From: an uncultured Bacteroides sp.
GTDB taxonomy: Bacteria; Bacteroidota; Bacteroidia; Bacteroidales; Bacteroidaceae
Assembly: GCA_949289265.1 (NCBI GenBank)
Contig: CASENE010000072.1
Coordinates: forward strand, 62,001-126,000
Length of the DNA: 64,000 bases
Direction of reading: 5' to 3'
This document shows positions 45,592 to 54,477 of this stretch, one piece after another. Made by a program: the position numbers and the translations under genes. The notes below the pieces were generated by a model. It was not told the DNA's origin and searched no databases. It was given only the letters and a program-made list of their open reading frames with translations. Position 1 is the first letter of the stretch; each line of letters begins with the position of its first letter.

Positions 45592-46871
45592 TGGTTCAAG
45601 GTGTATTTAAGTTGGTAAATGCTTTGGAGGAGTTGGATTTCGTGGTAGGATGCGTTGAGACGGGCTTGCCTCTCGTCCGTCAGCTTGGCCAGCAGGTCGA
45701 TGGCGTCTATCACGCCATTGTCCAGCTGCGACTCGGCCGCTTTCCGGACGTTGGCACGCAGCTCCACAATCCGGTCGTTCTCTTTCATAATGGCCTTCAG
45801 CTCGTCAATGCGGTCCAGTTGCAAACGGGTCTGCATCTTTGTGTTGAACAGGAAGACATCCCGCTCCACGGCTATGTTGTTCGACGAAAGGCGCAACAGC
45901 TGCCGGTTGTTCTTCTTCGTGTAAAACGCGCCGATGTTCCAAGACACTTTCACGCCGGCAAGGATGTTGAACGAAAGGTCGCGGTTCACCATGCTCTCGA
46001 AGTAATTGAATCCCGGATAGCCATAATAAGCCTGTGCGAACAGCCCGATTCTGGGCATCGTGCTTGCCGTGATGCTCGCGTTCCGTGCCTCGTTAGCCTG
46101 TAGCCGTGCCGCAAAGTGTTTCAACTCCGGGCGGTCAGGCAACAGGTACTGCGGCATGGATGCGTCTGGCCTTACCAGTTCTTGACCGGCAAGGCTTTTC
46201 CCGGTGAATAGCTCCAGCACCTTCCGGTAGCTCCTTGCCGTGCTTTCCGCCTGGATAAGTTGCTGGGCGGTAGTGAGGCATTGTGCTTCCACCATGTCCA
46301 CATCGCTTTGCAGGGCGGTTCCGTTTTCATACATCGTCTGCAGTTTGTCGAGGTTGTTTTGCAGCAATGCCTGCATGTTCCGGGTCTGTTTTATCTGTTC
46401 TTCCATGAGCAAGACGCCGAAAAACAGAGCTTCCACCCGTTCGCGAATGGCGTAAAGCTGGACATCCAAAGCGGCCTGCCGTTCCGCATCTTCGGCACGC
46501 TCTATCTTCCGCTCGGTTTTCGACGCGCCTCCGTCCCAGATGTTTTGGCTGATGTCCGCACCTATTTTATATTGCCATTCGTTCAATCCGAAGATGGACG
46601 TGCCTGTTTGGGAGATTATCCCGGCCAATGATTCCGGAAAGGAAGGCGTCTCGTTCTGTACAGTCCCCTGGCCGTATATGTTTATTTGGGGCAGCCAGCT
46701 TTTGTTGATGTTTGCCAGGTTCACCTCTTTCGTCCGGTTCAGCAAATCATACTTCCGAATAAGCGGGTAGTTGTCTTGCGCCGACGTTACGCACTCTTCC
46801 AACGTCACTTGGGCGAAAAGATGAATACCCGCCGCCAATGACAATGCTAAAAACAAATGCCTTTTCCACAT
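45588..46871 (-). CDS. TolC-family outer-membrane efflux channel
   Basis: The 427-residue protein has a signal peptide (MWKRHLFLALSLAAGIHLFAQ) and two repeats of the OEP domain, each a long coiled helical hairpin with a pair of beta strands (EECVTSAQDNYPLIRKYDLLNRTKEVNLANINKSWLPQINIYGQGT, and LQANEARNASITASTMPRIGLFAQAYYGYPG). It forms the outer-membrane exit duct of the tripartite exporter. The ATG at 46871 lies 2 bp after the TetR stop; the apparent start at 46877 is a TTG that overlaps that stop. It overlaps the HlyD gene by 4 bp. Confidence 0.93.
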   Translation of the reverse strand: MWKRHLFLALSLAAGIHLFAQVTLEECVTSAQDNYPLIRKYDLLNRTKEVNLANINKSWLPQINIYGQGTVQNETPSFPESLAGIISQTGTSIFGLNEWQYKIGADISQNIWDGGASKTERKIERAEDAERQAALDVQLYAIRERVEALFFGVLLMEEQIKQTRNMQALLQNNLDKLQTMYENGTALQSDVDMVEAQCLTTAQQLIQAESTARSYRKVLELFTGKSLAGQELVRPDASMPQYLLPDRPELKHFAARLQANEARNASITASTMPRIGLFAQAYYGYPGFNYFESMVNRDLSFNILAGVKVSWNIGAFYTKKNNRQLLRLSSNNIAVERDVFLFNTKMQTRLQLDRIDELKAIMKENDRIVELRANVRKAAESQLDNGVIDAIDLLAKLTDERQARLNASYHEIQLLQSIYQLKYTLNQ

Positions 46872-46873
46872 AA

Positions 46874-47506
46874 TCAATGGATTTTAAGCTTGTTCAAAAT
46901 AGTTTCTATATTTTCTTTTTTGCGAATAGCCAGAAACTCGTCATAGCTTTCATAAGCATTCCCTATAGCTCCATAAACTATCGGAGCTGCCATGAACGGG
47001 AATACATTGAGCGAAACGATGTCTATCAGCAACATCCGGGCATCGACTTTTCGACATAATCCCTTGGCGGCATCTTCGTCAATTTCATGTTGGAGATTAT
47101 TCAGGAGCTTATTCACAATGTGCAATGCGTTCTGCTTCATTATTTCAATGTGTTCAGGACGAGTGAGCACTTCGTTCACAATGAATTTAGGCAAGTCCCG
47201 GTTGGCTGAGATAAAATCGAAATGCCTCTCGACGCCTTGGCGGATTCTTTCTTCCAGAGGCAAGTTTTCATCGCCTATGGCACTCAATATGATATCGCCC
47301 AGCATGTTTATTTTCTCCGATACAATCCGTTCAAAAAGCTTGTCTTTCGTACGGAAATAATAATGCAGCATGGCGTGAGTGACACCGGCCGCTTCGGCAA
47401 TGGAGGCCGTCCTTGCCCCGGCATATCCCTTCTCAAAGAATTCTTTTTCAGCCGCTTGAAGGATTCTTGTTTCTGTGTCCTGAGACTGATTTTGTTCCTT
47501 ATTCAT
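46874..47506 (-). CDS. TetR family transcriptional regulator of the exporter operon
   Basis: The 210-residue protein has an N-terminal TetR helix-turn-helix (about 12-60; TRILQAAEKEFFEKGYAGARTASIAEAAGVTHAMLHYYFRTKDKLFERIV) and a helical ligand-binding domain similar to CecR-type regulators. It is the first gene of the operon, 2 bp before the TolC-like gene, and most likely represses its own operon until a toxic compound binds. This arrangement matches cecR-ybhGFSR of E. coli. The 249-bp gap upstream is AT-rich around 47520-47570 but shows no clear operator that I can name. Confidence 0.93.
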   Translation of the reverse strand: MNKEQNQSQDTETRILQAAEKEFFEKGYAGARTASIAEAAGVTHAMLHYYFRTKDKLFERIVSEKINMLGDIILSAIGDENLPLEERIRQGVERHFDFISANRDLPKFIVNEVLTRPEHIEIMKQNALHIVNKLLNNLQHEIDEDAAKGLCRKVDARMLLIDIVSLNVFPFMAAPIVYGAIGNAYESYDEFLAIRKKENIETILNKLKIH

Positions 47507-47708
47507 ATTGCAATCTTTTTGGTTTAACTATAAAGACTAACAATTTTGTTTGTGTAAATATATGGACTTTCTTCAATATACCAAGCGGGAGGGGGAGGAA
47601 ACTATGTGCCATTTAACTTTTTTAAAGTTTAAAGCTGGAAAACTGGAGGCATCCGGCCCGTTTTTCTAATTTCCCGCCCCGGATTTCCTTACTTACCGAA
47701 AATCTTAT

Positions 47709-47716
47709 TACCTTTG
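47709..47716 (+). promoter_or_regulatory. -7 promoter element TACCTTTG (pheT)
   Basis: ATTACCTTTGCAAG lies 39 bp upstream of the pheT ATG at 47756. Confidence 0.65.
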
Positions 47717-47755
47717 CAAGTCATTTTTTAGGAATCTATCAAAACACATACCGAT

Positions 47756-50221
47756 ATGAACATCTCTTATAACTGGTTGAAAGAATACGTCGACTTCGAC
47801 CTGACCCCGCAGGAGGTGGCCGCCGCGCTGACCTCCATCGGCCTGGAAACCGGAAGCGTGGAAGAAGTGGAATCCGTCAAGGGCGGGCTGGAAGGCCTCG
47901 TGATAGGCGAGGTGCTGACCTGCGTGCCGCATCCCAATTCCGACCACATGCACGTGACCACCGTCGACCTGGGCGACGGCAACAGTCCGGTGCAGATTGT
48001 GTGTGGCGCGCCCAACGTGGCCGCCGGGCAAAAAGTGGTGGTGGCCACGCTGGGCACCAAGCTCTATGACGGCGACGAATGCTTCACCATCAAGAAGTCC
48101 AAGCTGCGCGGCGTGGAGTCTAACGGCATGATTTGCGCGGAAGACGAGATAGGCATCGGCACCGACCATGCCGGCATCATCGTCCTCCCGCCGGATGCTG
48201 CCGTGGGCACGCCGGCCAAGGAATACTACGGGATAAAGAGCGACTACGTGTTGGAGGTGGACATTACGCCGAACCGGGCCGACGCCTGCTCGCACTACGG
48301 TGTGGCCCGCGACCTTTACGCATGGCTCGTGCAGAACCACCGGGCAGCGCGCCTGCACCGGCCTACGGTGGATGCCTTCGCGGTGGACAACCACGACTTG
48401 GACATCCAGGTGGAGGTGGAGAACACCGAGGCCTGCCCACGCTATGCCGGTGTTACCGTGAAAGGCGTCACCGTGAAGGAAAGTCCCGACTGGCTGCAGG
48501 AGAAGCTGCGCGCCGTTGGCCTGCGGCCCATCAACAACGTGGTCGACGTGACCAACTACATTGTGCATGCCTTCGGGCAACCCCTGCACTGTTTTGACGC
48601 CGACCAGATCAAGGGCCGCCGCATCGTCGTGAAGACCCTGCCCGGGGGTACGCCCTTCGTCACCCTGGACGGGACGGAGCGGAAACTGGACGAGCGCGAC
48701 CTGATGATTTGCAACGCCGAAGAGCCGATGTGCATCGCGGGCGTGTTCGGAGGCCTGGCTTCCGGCTCGACGGAACAAACCAAGGATGTCTTCCTTGAGA
48801 GTGCCTATTTCCACCCGACGTGGATACGAAAGACAGCGCGTCGTCAGGGGCTGAACACGGACGCCTCTTTCCGCTTCGAGCGCGGCATCGACCCCAACAA
48901 CGTCATCTATTGCCTGAAGTTGGCCGCCCTGATGGTGAAGGAATTGGCCGGGGGCACCATCTCGTCGGAAATCAAGGACGTGTGCAACGCCCGCTTCCCG
49001 GACTTCCGCGTCGAGCTGCCCTACCGGTATGTACACGACCTGGTGGGCAAGGAGATTCCGGCGGAAACCATCCGGAGTATCGTGTCGAGCCTGGAGATGA
49101 AGATTGTCTCGGAGACCGACGCCAGCCTCGTGCTGGACGTGCCTCCTTACCGCGTGGACGTGCAGCGCCCGTGCGACGTGGTGGAAGACATCCTGCGCAT
49201 CTACGGATATAATAATGTAGAGATTCCTACCACGCTCCACTCCAGCCTGACCACCAAGGGCGAGGAAGACAAGTCCAATCGCCTGCAGAACTTGGTGGCA
49301 GAGCAACTGGTGGGATGTGGCTTCAGCGAGATTCTGAACAACTCGCTGACGCGCGCGGCCTATTACGAAGGGCTGGGCACGTATCCGCAGGAACAACTGG
49401 TGATGCTGCTTAACCCGCTGAGCGCCGATCTCAACGCCATGCGCCAGACCCTGTTGTTTGGCGGGCTGGAAAGCATCGCCCACAACACTAACCGCAAGAA
49501 TGCCGACCTGAAGTTCTTCGAGTTCGGAAACTGCTATCATTATCATCCAGACAAGGCCAACCCCGAACATGTCCTGTCGCCTTACAACGAAGAACTGCAC
49601 TTGGGCCTCTGGGTGACGGGGAAAAAGACCTCCAACTCTTGGGCGCATCCGGACGAGGACTCTTCCGTGTATGAACTGAAGGCCTATGTCGAGAACATCT
49701 TCAGACGGCTGGGCTTGCAGATGCACAACCTGGTGGTGGGCAATCTGGCCAACGACCTCTTCTCCGTGGCTCTTTCGGTGAATACGCGCGGCGGGAAATG
49801 CCTGGCCACTTTGGGCGTAGTGAAGCATAAGCTGCTGAAAGGTTTTGACATTGAGCATGACGTTTATTATGCCGACCTTAATTGGAAGGAACTGTTGAAG
49901 GCCATCCGCAATACCAAGGTCAGCTACCAGGAGATTTCCAAGTTCCCGGCTGTCAAGAGAGATTTGGCGTTGCTGTTGGACAAGCACATCCAGTTCTCCG
50001 AAATAGAGAAAATCGCTTACGAGACAGAAAAGAAGCTCTTAAAGGACGTTTCGCTGTTTGACGTTTACGAAGGCAAGAACCTGGAAGCGGGGAAGAAAAG
50101 CTACGCTGTCAGCTTCCTGCTGCAGGACGAGAATGCCACACTGAACGAGAAGCAGATTGACAAAATCATGTCGAAGCTGATTGCTAATCTGGAGAATAAA
50201 TTGGGAGCCAAGCTCCGCTGA
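47756..50221 (+). CDS. pheT: Phenylalanyl-tRNA synthetase beta subunit
   Basis: The 821-residue beta chain works with PheS in an alpha2-beta2 enzyme. In order it has a tRNA-binding OB domain (about 40-150; VIGEVLTCVPHPNSDHMHVTTVDLG), B3/B4 editing domain (about 215-400; INNVVDVTNYIVHAFGQPLHCFDAD), B5 domain (about 410-480), a synthetase-like core (GCGFSEILNNSLT ... NPLSADLNAMRQTLLFGGLESIAHN) and the C-terminal anticodon-binding FDX-ACB domain (SKFPAVKRDLALLLDKHIQFSEIEKIAY). pheS is not adjacent, as often in Bacteroidetes. The yebC gene begins 41 bp downstream. Confidence 0.97.
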   Translation: MNISYNWLKEYVDFDLTPQEVAAALTSIGLETGSVEEVESVKGGLEGLVIGEVLTCVPHPNSDHMHVTTVDLGDGNSPVQIVCGAPNVAAGQKVVVATLGTKLYDGDECFTIKKSKLRGVESNGMICAEDEIGIGTDHAGIIVLPPDAAVGTPAKEYYGIKSDYVLEVDITPNRADACSHYGVARDLYAWLVQNHRAARLHRPTVDAFAVDNHDLDIQVEVENTEACPRYAGVTVKGVTVKESPDWLQEKLRAVGLRPINNVVDVTNYIVHAFGQPLHCFDADQIKGRRIVVKTLPGGTPFVTLDGTERKLDERDLMICNAEEPMCIAGVFGGLASGSTEQTKDVFLESAYFHPTWIRKTARRQGLNTDASFRFERGIDPNNVIYCLKLAALMVKELAGGTISSEIKDVCNARFPDFRVELPYRYVHDLVGKEIPAETIRSIVSSLEMKIVSETDASLVLDVPPYRVDVQRPCDVVEDILRIYGYNNVEIPTTLHSSLTTKGEEDKSNRLQNLVAEQLVGCGFSEILNNSLTRAAYYEGLGTYPQEQLVMLLNPLSADLNAMRQTLLFGGLESIAHNTNRKNADLKFFEFGNCYHYHPDKANPEHVLSPYNEELHLGLWVTGKKTSNSWAHPDEDSSVYELKAYVENIFRRLGLQMHNLVVGNLANDLFSVALSVNTRGGKCLATLGVVKHKLLKGFDIEHDVYYADLNWKELLKAIRNTKVSYQEISKFPAVKRDLALLLDKHIQFSEIEKIAYETEKKLLKDVSLFDVYEGKNLEAGKKSYAVSFLLQDENATLNEKQIDKIMSKLIANLENKLGAKLR

Positions 50222-50262
50222 TGAAACGAATCATAGTATCTAACTTTTAAAATAATCATCCA

Positions 50263-51000
50263 ATGGGAAGAGCATTTGAATATAGAAAAGCTACCAAACT
50301 GAAAAGATGGGGCCACATGGCCAAAACATTCACCCGCCTGGGCAAGCAAATTGCCATTGCCGTGAAGGCAGGCGGCCCGGAGCCTGAGAATAACCCGGCA
50401 CTGCGTTCGATTATTGCTACCTGCAAGCGTGAGAACATGCCGAAGGACAACATCGAGCGGGCCATCAAAAACGCGATGGGAAAAGACCAAAGCGATTACA
50501 AAGGAATGACTTACGAAGGATACGGCCCTCACGGGATTGCTGTTTTTGTGGATACGCTGACCGACAATCCCACCCGCACGGTGGCCGATGTCCGCTCTGT
50601 GTTCAACAAGTTTGGCGGCAACTTGGGAACGATGGGTTCGCTGGCTTTCTTGTTCGACCACAAATGCGTGTTTACGTTCAAGAAGAAAGACAATATGGAT
50701 ATGGACGAGTTCCTGCTCGACATGATTGACTACAACGTAGACGAGGACTATGATGTGGACGACGAGGAAGGCACCATCACCATCTATGGCGACCCCAAAA
50801 GCTATGCTGCCATCCAGAAGCACCTGGAAGAACAGGGCTTTGAGGACGTTGGTGGCGACTTCACCTATCTCCCCAACGATTTGAAAGAGGTATCGTCCGA
50901 ACATCGTGAAACCATCAACAAAATGGTGGAGCGTCTGGAGGAATTTGACGACGTCCAAACGGTTTACACCAACATGAAGCCGGAAGAAGACGAGGAGTAA
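50263..51000 (+). CDS. YebC/PmpR family protein (TACO1 family)
   Basis: The 245-residue protein starts MGRAFEYRKATKLKRWGHMAKTFTRLGKQIAIAVKAGG, a variant of the family signature, followed by NIERAIKNAMG, TYEGYGPHGIAVFVDTLTDNPTRTV and the C-terminal QTVYTNMKPEE. YebC-type proteins were described as transcription regulators; newer work assigns some members a role in translation of proline-rich stretches. Position behind pheT and before small metabolic genes gives no further hint. It is followed after 3 bp by a TSCPD gene. Confidence 0.94.
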   Translation: MGRAFEYRKATKLKRWGHMAKTFTRLGKQIAIAVKAGGPEPENNPALRSIIATCKRENMPKDNIERAIKNAMGKDQSDYKGMTYEGYGPHGIAVFVDTLTDNPTRTVADVRSVFNKFGGNLGTMGSLAFLFDHKCVFTFKKKDNMDMDEFLLDMIDYNVDEDYDVDDEEGTITIYGDPKSYAAIQKHLEEQGFEDVGGDFTYLPNDLKEVSSEHRETINKMVERLEEFDDVQTVYTNMKPEEDEE

Positions 51001-51003
51001 GGC

Positions 51004-51249
51004 ATGAAATACCACTATAAGACGAAAGGAACATGCAGTACTGATATCTTTATTGAGGTAGAAGACGGCATTGTCCGCGACGTGGAATATTGGAACGGCT
51101 GCAACGGAAACCTTCAGGGGATTGCCCGCCTGGTCAGAGGACTTCCTGTGCAAGAAGTCATTTCCCGGTTAGAAAACATCCGTTGCGGAATGCGTCCTAC
51201 TTCATGTCCAGACCAATTATGCAAGGCACTGCACGAAATGGGGTATTAA
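51004..51249 (+). CDS. TSCPD domain small protein (TIGR03905 type)
   Basis: The 81-residue protein consists of a TSCPD domain: YHYKTKGTCSTDIFIEVEDG, then YWNGCNGNLQGIARLVRGLPV, and the TSCPDQL motif near the end. The same domain occurs at the C-terminus of B12-dependent ribonucleotide reductases and is thought to bind metal via its cysteines; the stand-alone form is uncharacterised. It starts 3 bp after yebC, so both are co-transcribed. A terminator follows. Confidence 0.9.
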   Translation: MKYHYKTKGTCSTDIFIEVEDGIVRDVEYWNGCNGNLQGIARLVRGLPVQEVISRLENIRCGMRPTSCPDQLCKALHEMGY

Positions 51250-51272
51250 CTTCCCGATATTAATAATTGAAC

Positions 51273-51313
51273 GAAGAAGCTGCATCGAAACGTTTGCCGG
51301 TGCGGCTTCTTTC
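51273..51313 (+). terminator. Intrinsic terminator after the yebC-TSCPD unit
   Basis: GAAGAAGCTGCATCG (51273-51287) pairs with CCGGTGCGGCTTCTTT (51298-51313) with two wobble or mismatch positions, ending in TTTCCATTT. Confidence 0.75.
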
Positions 51314-51398
51314 CATTTATGCCCTTGGTTGTCAGGGGGAGGCAGGCTGTCATCTCCTTATGCGTCCTGGGGGCGTTTTGATTTAACACTGTTTACCT

Positions 51399-51905
51399 AT
51401 GGAATTAGAGGATAGAATCAATAAAGCAGTCGAAAACTTCTACGAAGGTTTTAATTGTTCCCAGTCCGTCGTGGCTGCCTTTGCAGACATGTACGGCTTT
51501 ACGCATGAGCAGGCCCTGCACATGGCGGCTTCTTTCGGCGCAGGTATAGGGCGTATGCGCCTGACGTGTGGCGCGGTCTGCGGCATGTTTATGCTGGCCG
51601 GTCTGGAAAAATGCGCGGTGGAAGGGAAAGACCGGGCCAGCAAATCCGCCAATTATGCATTGGTTCAGCGATTGGCAGAAGAGTTTAAACGTCGGAACGG
51701 CTCTATTACTTGCCGGGAGTTATTGAATCTGCGAAAGGTGGAGCGCAGCGCCGTGGCTGAAGAGCGTACCGCAGCATATTATGCCAAACGTCCCTGCGCC
51801 CGGATGATAGAATCGGCCGCCCGCATCTGGGTGGAATATTTAAAAGGGGACTTGCCTTTGGAAGAACAGAAGGAAGACAAGGGTCAGGAGAAGCAAACAA
51901 CATAG
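51399..51905 (+). CDS. C-GCAxxG-C-C family redox protein
   Basis: The 168-residue protein belongs to the C_GCAxxG_C_C family (TIGR01909): FNCSQSVVAAF holds the first cysteine, CGAVCGMFMLAG the core motif (here G-x-G-R-M-R-L-T-C-G-A-V-C-G), and CRELL and the late PCARMIESAA the last two. Members may bind an iron-sulfur cluster or transfer electrons; this is inference from conserved cysteines. The charged tail EEQKEDKGQEKQ is probably disordered. The start is the ATG at 51399. No TAnnTTTG motif was found directly upstream. Confidence 0.9.
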   Translation: MELEDRINKAVENFYEGFNCSQSVVAAFADMYGFTHEQALHMAASFGAGIGRMRLTCGAVCGMFMLAGLEKCAVEGKDRASKSANYALVQRLAEEFKRRNGSITCRELLNLRKVERSAVAEERTAAYYAKRPCARMIESAARIWVEYLKGDLPLEEQKEDKGQEKQTT

Positions 51906-52003
51906 ATACACTTTTCCCGCGCAGGACATGTTACTGACCGCCGGGTAGGACAGCGTTTTCTTGTCAGCCGGACTGCCTGAACGCCCCGTTTTATGCCGCC
52001 CGA

Positions 52004-52091
52004 CCGGGAGATATATTCAGAGCGAGCGGGAAGTACTATGCCAGCTACCGGGAGTTACTATGCCAGTTGGCGGGAACTTAACTCCCACTAA
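52004..52091 (+). repeat. Dispersed repeat family B, copy 2 (four 22-bp units)
   Basis: Four contiguous 22-bp units: the first (52004-52025) with GATATATTC, two middle ones (52026-52047, 52048-52069) with the core ACTATGCCAG, and a last one (52070-52091) ending in CTCCCACTAA. The order and variants match copy 1 at 33404-33491, in opposite orientation, and a further short match (ACGCAGAGAGTCAG) follows. The 377-bp gap between the C-GCAxxG gene and the winged-helix gene holds this array and the promoter at 52204; an open frame through the array (51961-52164) has no independent support. Confidence 0.8.
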
Positions 52092-52203
52092 ACGCAGAGA
52101 GTCAGGCCCTTTGATGCGGCTCAATGAATATGGATTCGTCGAAAATATGCGTGTGCAGGTTTGAAAAAACAAGTGACAAGAAGCTAAATAACATAAAAAT
52201 GCG

Positions 52204-52211
52204 TATATTTG
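52204..52211 (+). promoter_or_regulatory. -7 promoter element TATATTTG (winged-helix gene)
   Basis: GCGTATATTTGCGCG lies 72 bp upstream of the ATG at 52283. Confidence 0.6.
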
Positions 52212-52282
52212 CGCGTTGAATGGAAAGTGCCCTATAAAGCATTGTGGGTGATAAAGTTATGGCATGTCTAACTTAAATATAA

Positions 52283-52489
52283 ATGAAAATGTTAAAAGAA
52301 AGAGCTGGCGAAACGGCCGGTAAAATCTGGAATGCCTTGAATGGCACCGACGGACGCACCGTTAAACAAGTGAAAAAGGTAACTAAGCTGCTGGACAAAG
52401 ACCTTTATCTGGGCTTGGGGTGGCTGTTGAGAGAAGACAAGATTTCTGTAGAAGAAGTGGAAGGAGAGCTTTTTGTGAAACTGGTTTAA
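52283..52489 (+). CDS. DUF2582-type winged helix protein
   Basis: The 68-residue protein is a small winged helix of the DUF2582 family: AGETAGKIWNALNGTDGRTVKQVKKVTKLLDKDLYLGLGWLLREDKI then a beta wing EEVEGELFVKL. It is a likely DNA- or protein-binding regulator; targets are unknown. Start MKMLKERAG is preferred, with MLKERAG (52289) possible. It has its own promoter and a strong terminator, so it is monocistronic. Confidence 0.88.
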   Translation: MKMLKERAGETAGKIWNALNGTDGRTVKQVKKVTKLLDKDLYLGLGWLLREDKISVEEVEGELFVKLV

Positions 52490-52512
52490 GTCCCCTTCGG
52501 AACATTGAAAAA

Positions 52513-52552
52513 ACGCGCTGGCACGATGAATGTGGACAGCGCATTTTTTTTG
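52513..52552 (+). terminator. Intrinsic terminator after the winged-helix gene
   Basis: GCGCTG (52515-52520) pairs with CAGCGC (52537-52542), followed by ATTTTTTTTG. It lies between the DUF2582 gene and the lepA promoter. Confidence 0.8.
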
Positions 52553-52567
52553 TCCCGTCCTTTTTCG

Positions 52568-52575
52568 TATCTTTG
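52568..52575 (+). promoter_or_regulatory. -7 promoter element TATCTTTG (lepA)
   Basis: TTCGTATCTTTGGGCG lies 80 bp upstream of the lepA ATG at 52656, so the longer frame from 52530 is not the start. Confidence 0.65.
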
Positions 52576-52655
52576 GGCGCTCATTTCGTAAAATAGGAAT
52601 TTCGTACGCACGATTCTTTCATGTTACGGCTAAATTTATCATTAAAGTATTTAAG

Positions 52656-54437
52656 ATGAAGAACATTCGCAATTTTTGTATCATTGCCCATATTGACCAC
52701 GGTAAATCTACGCTGGCTGACCGCCTGTTGGAATTTACGCACACCATACAAATCACAGAGGGGCAGATGTTGGACGACATGGACCTGGAGCGTGAGCGAG
52801 GCATCACCATCAAAAGCCATGCCATACAGATGGAATATACATATAAAGGTGAAAAGTATGTCTTAAACCTGATAGATACACCGGGACATGTGGATTTCTC
52901 TTATGAGGTTTCCCGTTCCATCGCGGCCTGCGAAGGGGCTTTGCTCATTGTCGATGCTTCCCAGGGTGTACAGGCTCAGACCATCTCCAATCTGTATATG
53001 GCCTTGGAGCATGATTTGGAGATTATCCCGGTCATCAACAAATGCGATATGGCCAGCGCGATGCCCGAGGAAGTGGAAGACGAAATCATAGAATTGCTGG
53101 GATGCAAACGGGAAGAGATTATACGCGCTTCCGGCAAAACGGGAATGGGAGTGGAGGAAATCCTGGCGGCCGTCATCGAACGGATTCCCCATCCGGAAGG
53201 CGACGAGAATGCGCCTTTGCAGGCTTTGATTTTCGATTCGGTATTCAACTCTTTTCGAGGCATCATTGCTTATTTCAAGATTGAGAACGGCATTATCCGC
53301 AAAGGAGACAAGGTGAAATTCTTTAACACTGGCAAAGAATATGATGCCGACGAAGTGGGGGTGCTGAAGATGGATTTGGTTCCCCGGGACGAACTGCGTA
53401 CGGGCGACGTGGGCTATATAATTTCGGGTATAAAGACTTCCCGCGAGGTAAAAGTAGGAGACACTATCACGCACATAGACCGTCCCTGCAAAGAGGCCAT
53501 CGCAGGTTTTGAAGAGGTCAAACCCATGGTATTCGCCGGCGTATATCCCATCGAGGCAGAAGACTTCGAGGATTTGCGCTCGTCGTTGGAAAAACTTCAA
53601 CTGAACGACGCATCCCTGACGTTTCAGCCCGAGTCCTCCCTGGCACTGGGTTTTGGCTTCCGATGCGGTTTCCTGGGGTTGCTTCACATGGAAATCGTGC
53701 AAGAACGTTTGGATCGCGAGTTTAACATGAATGTCATCACCACGGTTCCCAACGTATCCTATCATGTTTACGACAAACAGGGACACGTAATCGAGGTGCA
53801 TAACCCGGGAAGCATGCCGGACATTACCCTGATAGACCATATTGAAGAGCCTTATATCCGTGCTTCGGTGATAACCACCACCAACTACATCGGGCCTATC
53901 ATGACGCTTTGCCTGGGCAAGCGGGGAGAGCTTGTCAAACAAGAGTATATCTCCGGCAACCGGGTCGAGATATTCTACGACATGCCTTTGGGAGAAATCG
54001 TCATCGACTTCTATGACAAACTGAAAAGCATCTCCAAAGGTTATGCTTCCTTCGATTATCATGCCAACGGCTTCCGCCCGTCGAAGCTCATAAAGCTGGA
54101 CATCTTGCTGAATGGAGAACCTGTTGATGCCCTTTCCACGCTGACGCATTTTGATAACGCCTATGAATTGGGACGCAGGATGTGTGAGAAACTGAAGGAA
54201 CTGATTCCCCGCCAGCAGTTCGAGATTGCTATCCAGGCTGCCATCGGAGCCAAAATCATTGCCCGCGAAACCATCAAAGCCGTGCGCAAGGATGTGACAG
54301 CCAAATGTTATGGTGGCGACGTGAGCCGCAAGCGCAAGCTGTTGGAGAAACAAAAGAAAGGCAAGAAGCGGATGAAGCAAATCGGTAATGTGGAAGTTCC
54401 GCAAAAGGCTTTCCTTGCTGTATTAAAACTGGATTAA
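52656..54437 (+). CDS. lepA: Elongation factor 4 (LepA)
   Basis: The 593-residue ribosome-bound GTPase acts in translation or ribosome assembly. G1 is AHIDHGKST (11-19), the effector region [14 protein letters not shown]3 [14 protein letters not shown] and G4 NKCDM. Domains II and III follow, and the LepA-specific C-terminal domain shows YKKL-type basic motifs ([30 protein letters not shown]). Length is normal. lipB follows after 40 bp and may be co-transcribed. Confidence 0.97.
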   Translation: MKNIRNFCIIAHIDHGKSTLADRLLEFTHTIQITEGQMLDDMDLERERGITIKSHAIQMEYTYKGEKYVLNLIDTPGHVDFSYEVSRSIAACEGALLIVDASQGVQAQTISNLYMALEHDLEIIPVINKCDMASAMPEEVEDEIIELLGCKREEIIRASGKTGMGVEEILAAVIERIPHPEGDENAPLQALIFDSVFNSFRGIIAYFKIENGIIRKGDKVKFFNTGKEYDADEVGVLKMDLVPRDELRTGDVGYIISGIKTSREVKVGDTITHIDRPCKEAIAGFEEVKPMVFAGVYPIEAEDFEDLRSSLEKLQLNDASLTFQPESSLALGFGFRCGFLGLLHMEIVQERLDREFNMNVITTVPNVSYHVYDKQGHVIEVHNPGSMPDITLIDHIEEPYIRASVITTTNYIGPIMTLCLGKRGELVKQEYISGNRVEIFYDMPLGEIVIDFYDKLKSISKGYASFDYHANGFRPSKLIKLDILLNGEPVDALSTLTHFDNAYELGRRMCEKLKELIPRQQFEIAIQAAIGAKIIARETIKAVRKDVTAKCYGGDVSRKRKLLEKQKKGKKRMKQIGNVEVPQKAFLAVLKLD

Positions 54438-54477
54438 CGATAAGATTCCCGCTGCGGGAGTGGTAGAAAGAGAAGAC

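Noticed and set aside
33404-52091. The tandem arrays as CRISPR loci
   Set aside because: Units of 21-22 bp follow each other directly with no unique spacers, there are at most four units, and no cas gene is present.
51961-52164. A 67-residue frame through repeat B copy 2
   Set aside because: It has no motif and its sequence is explained by the repeat; the matching frame in copy 1 is interrupted and differs.
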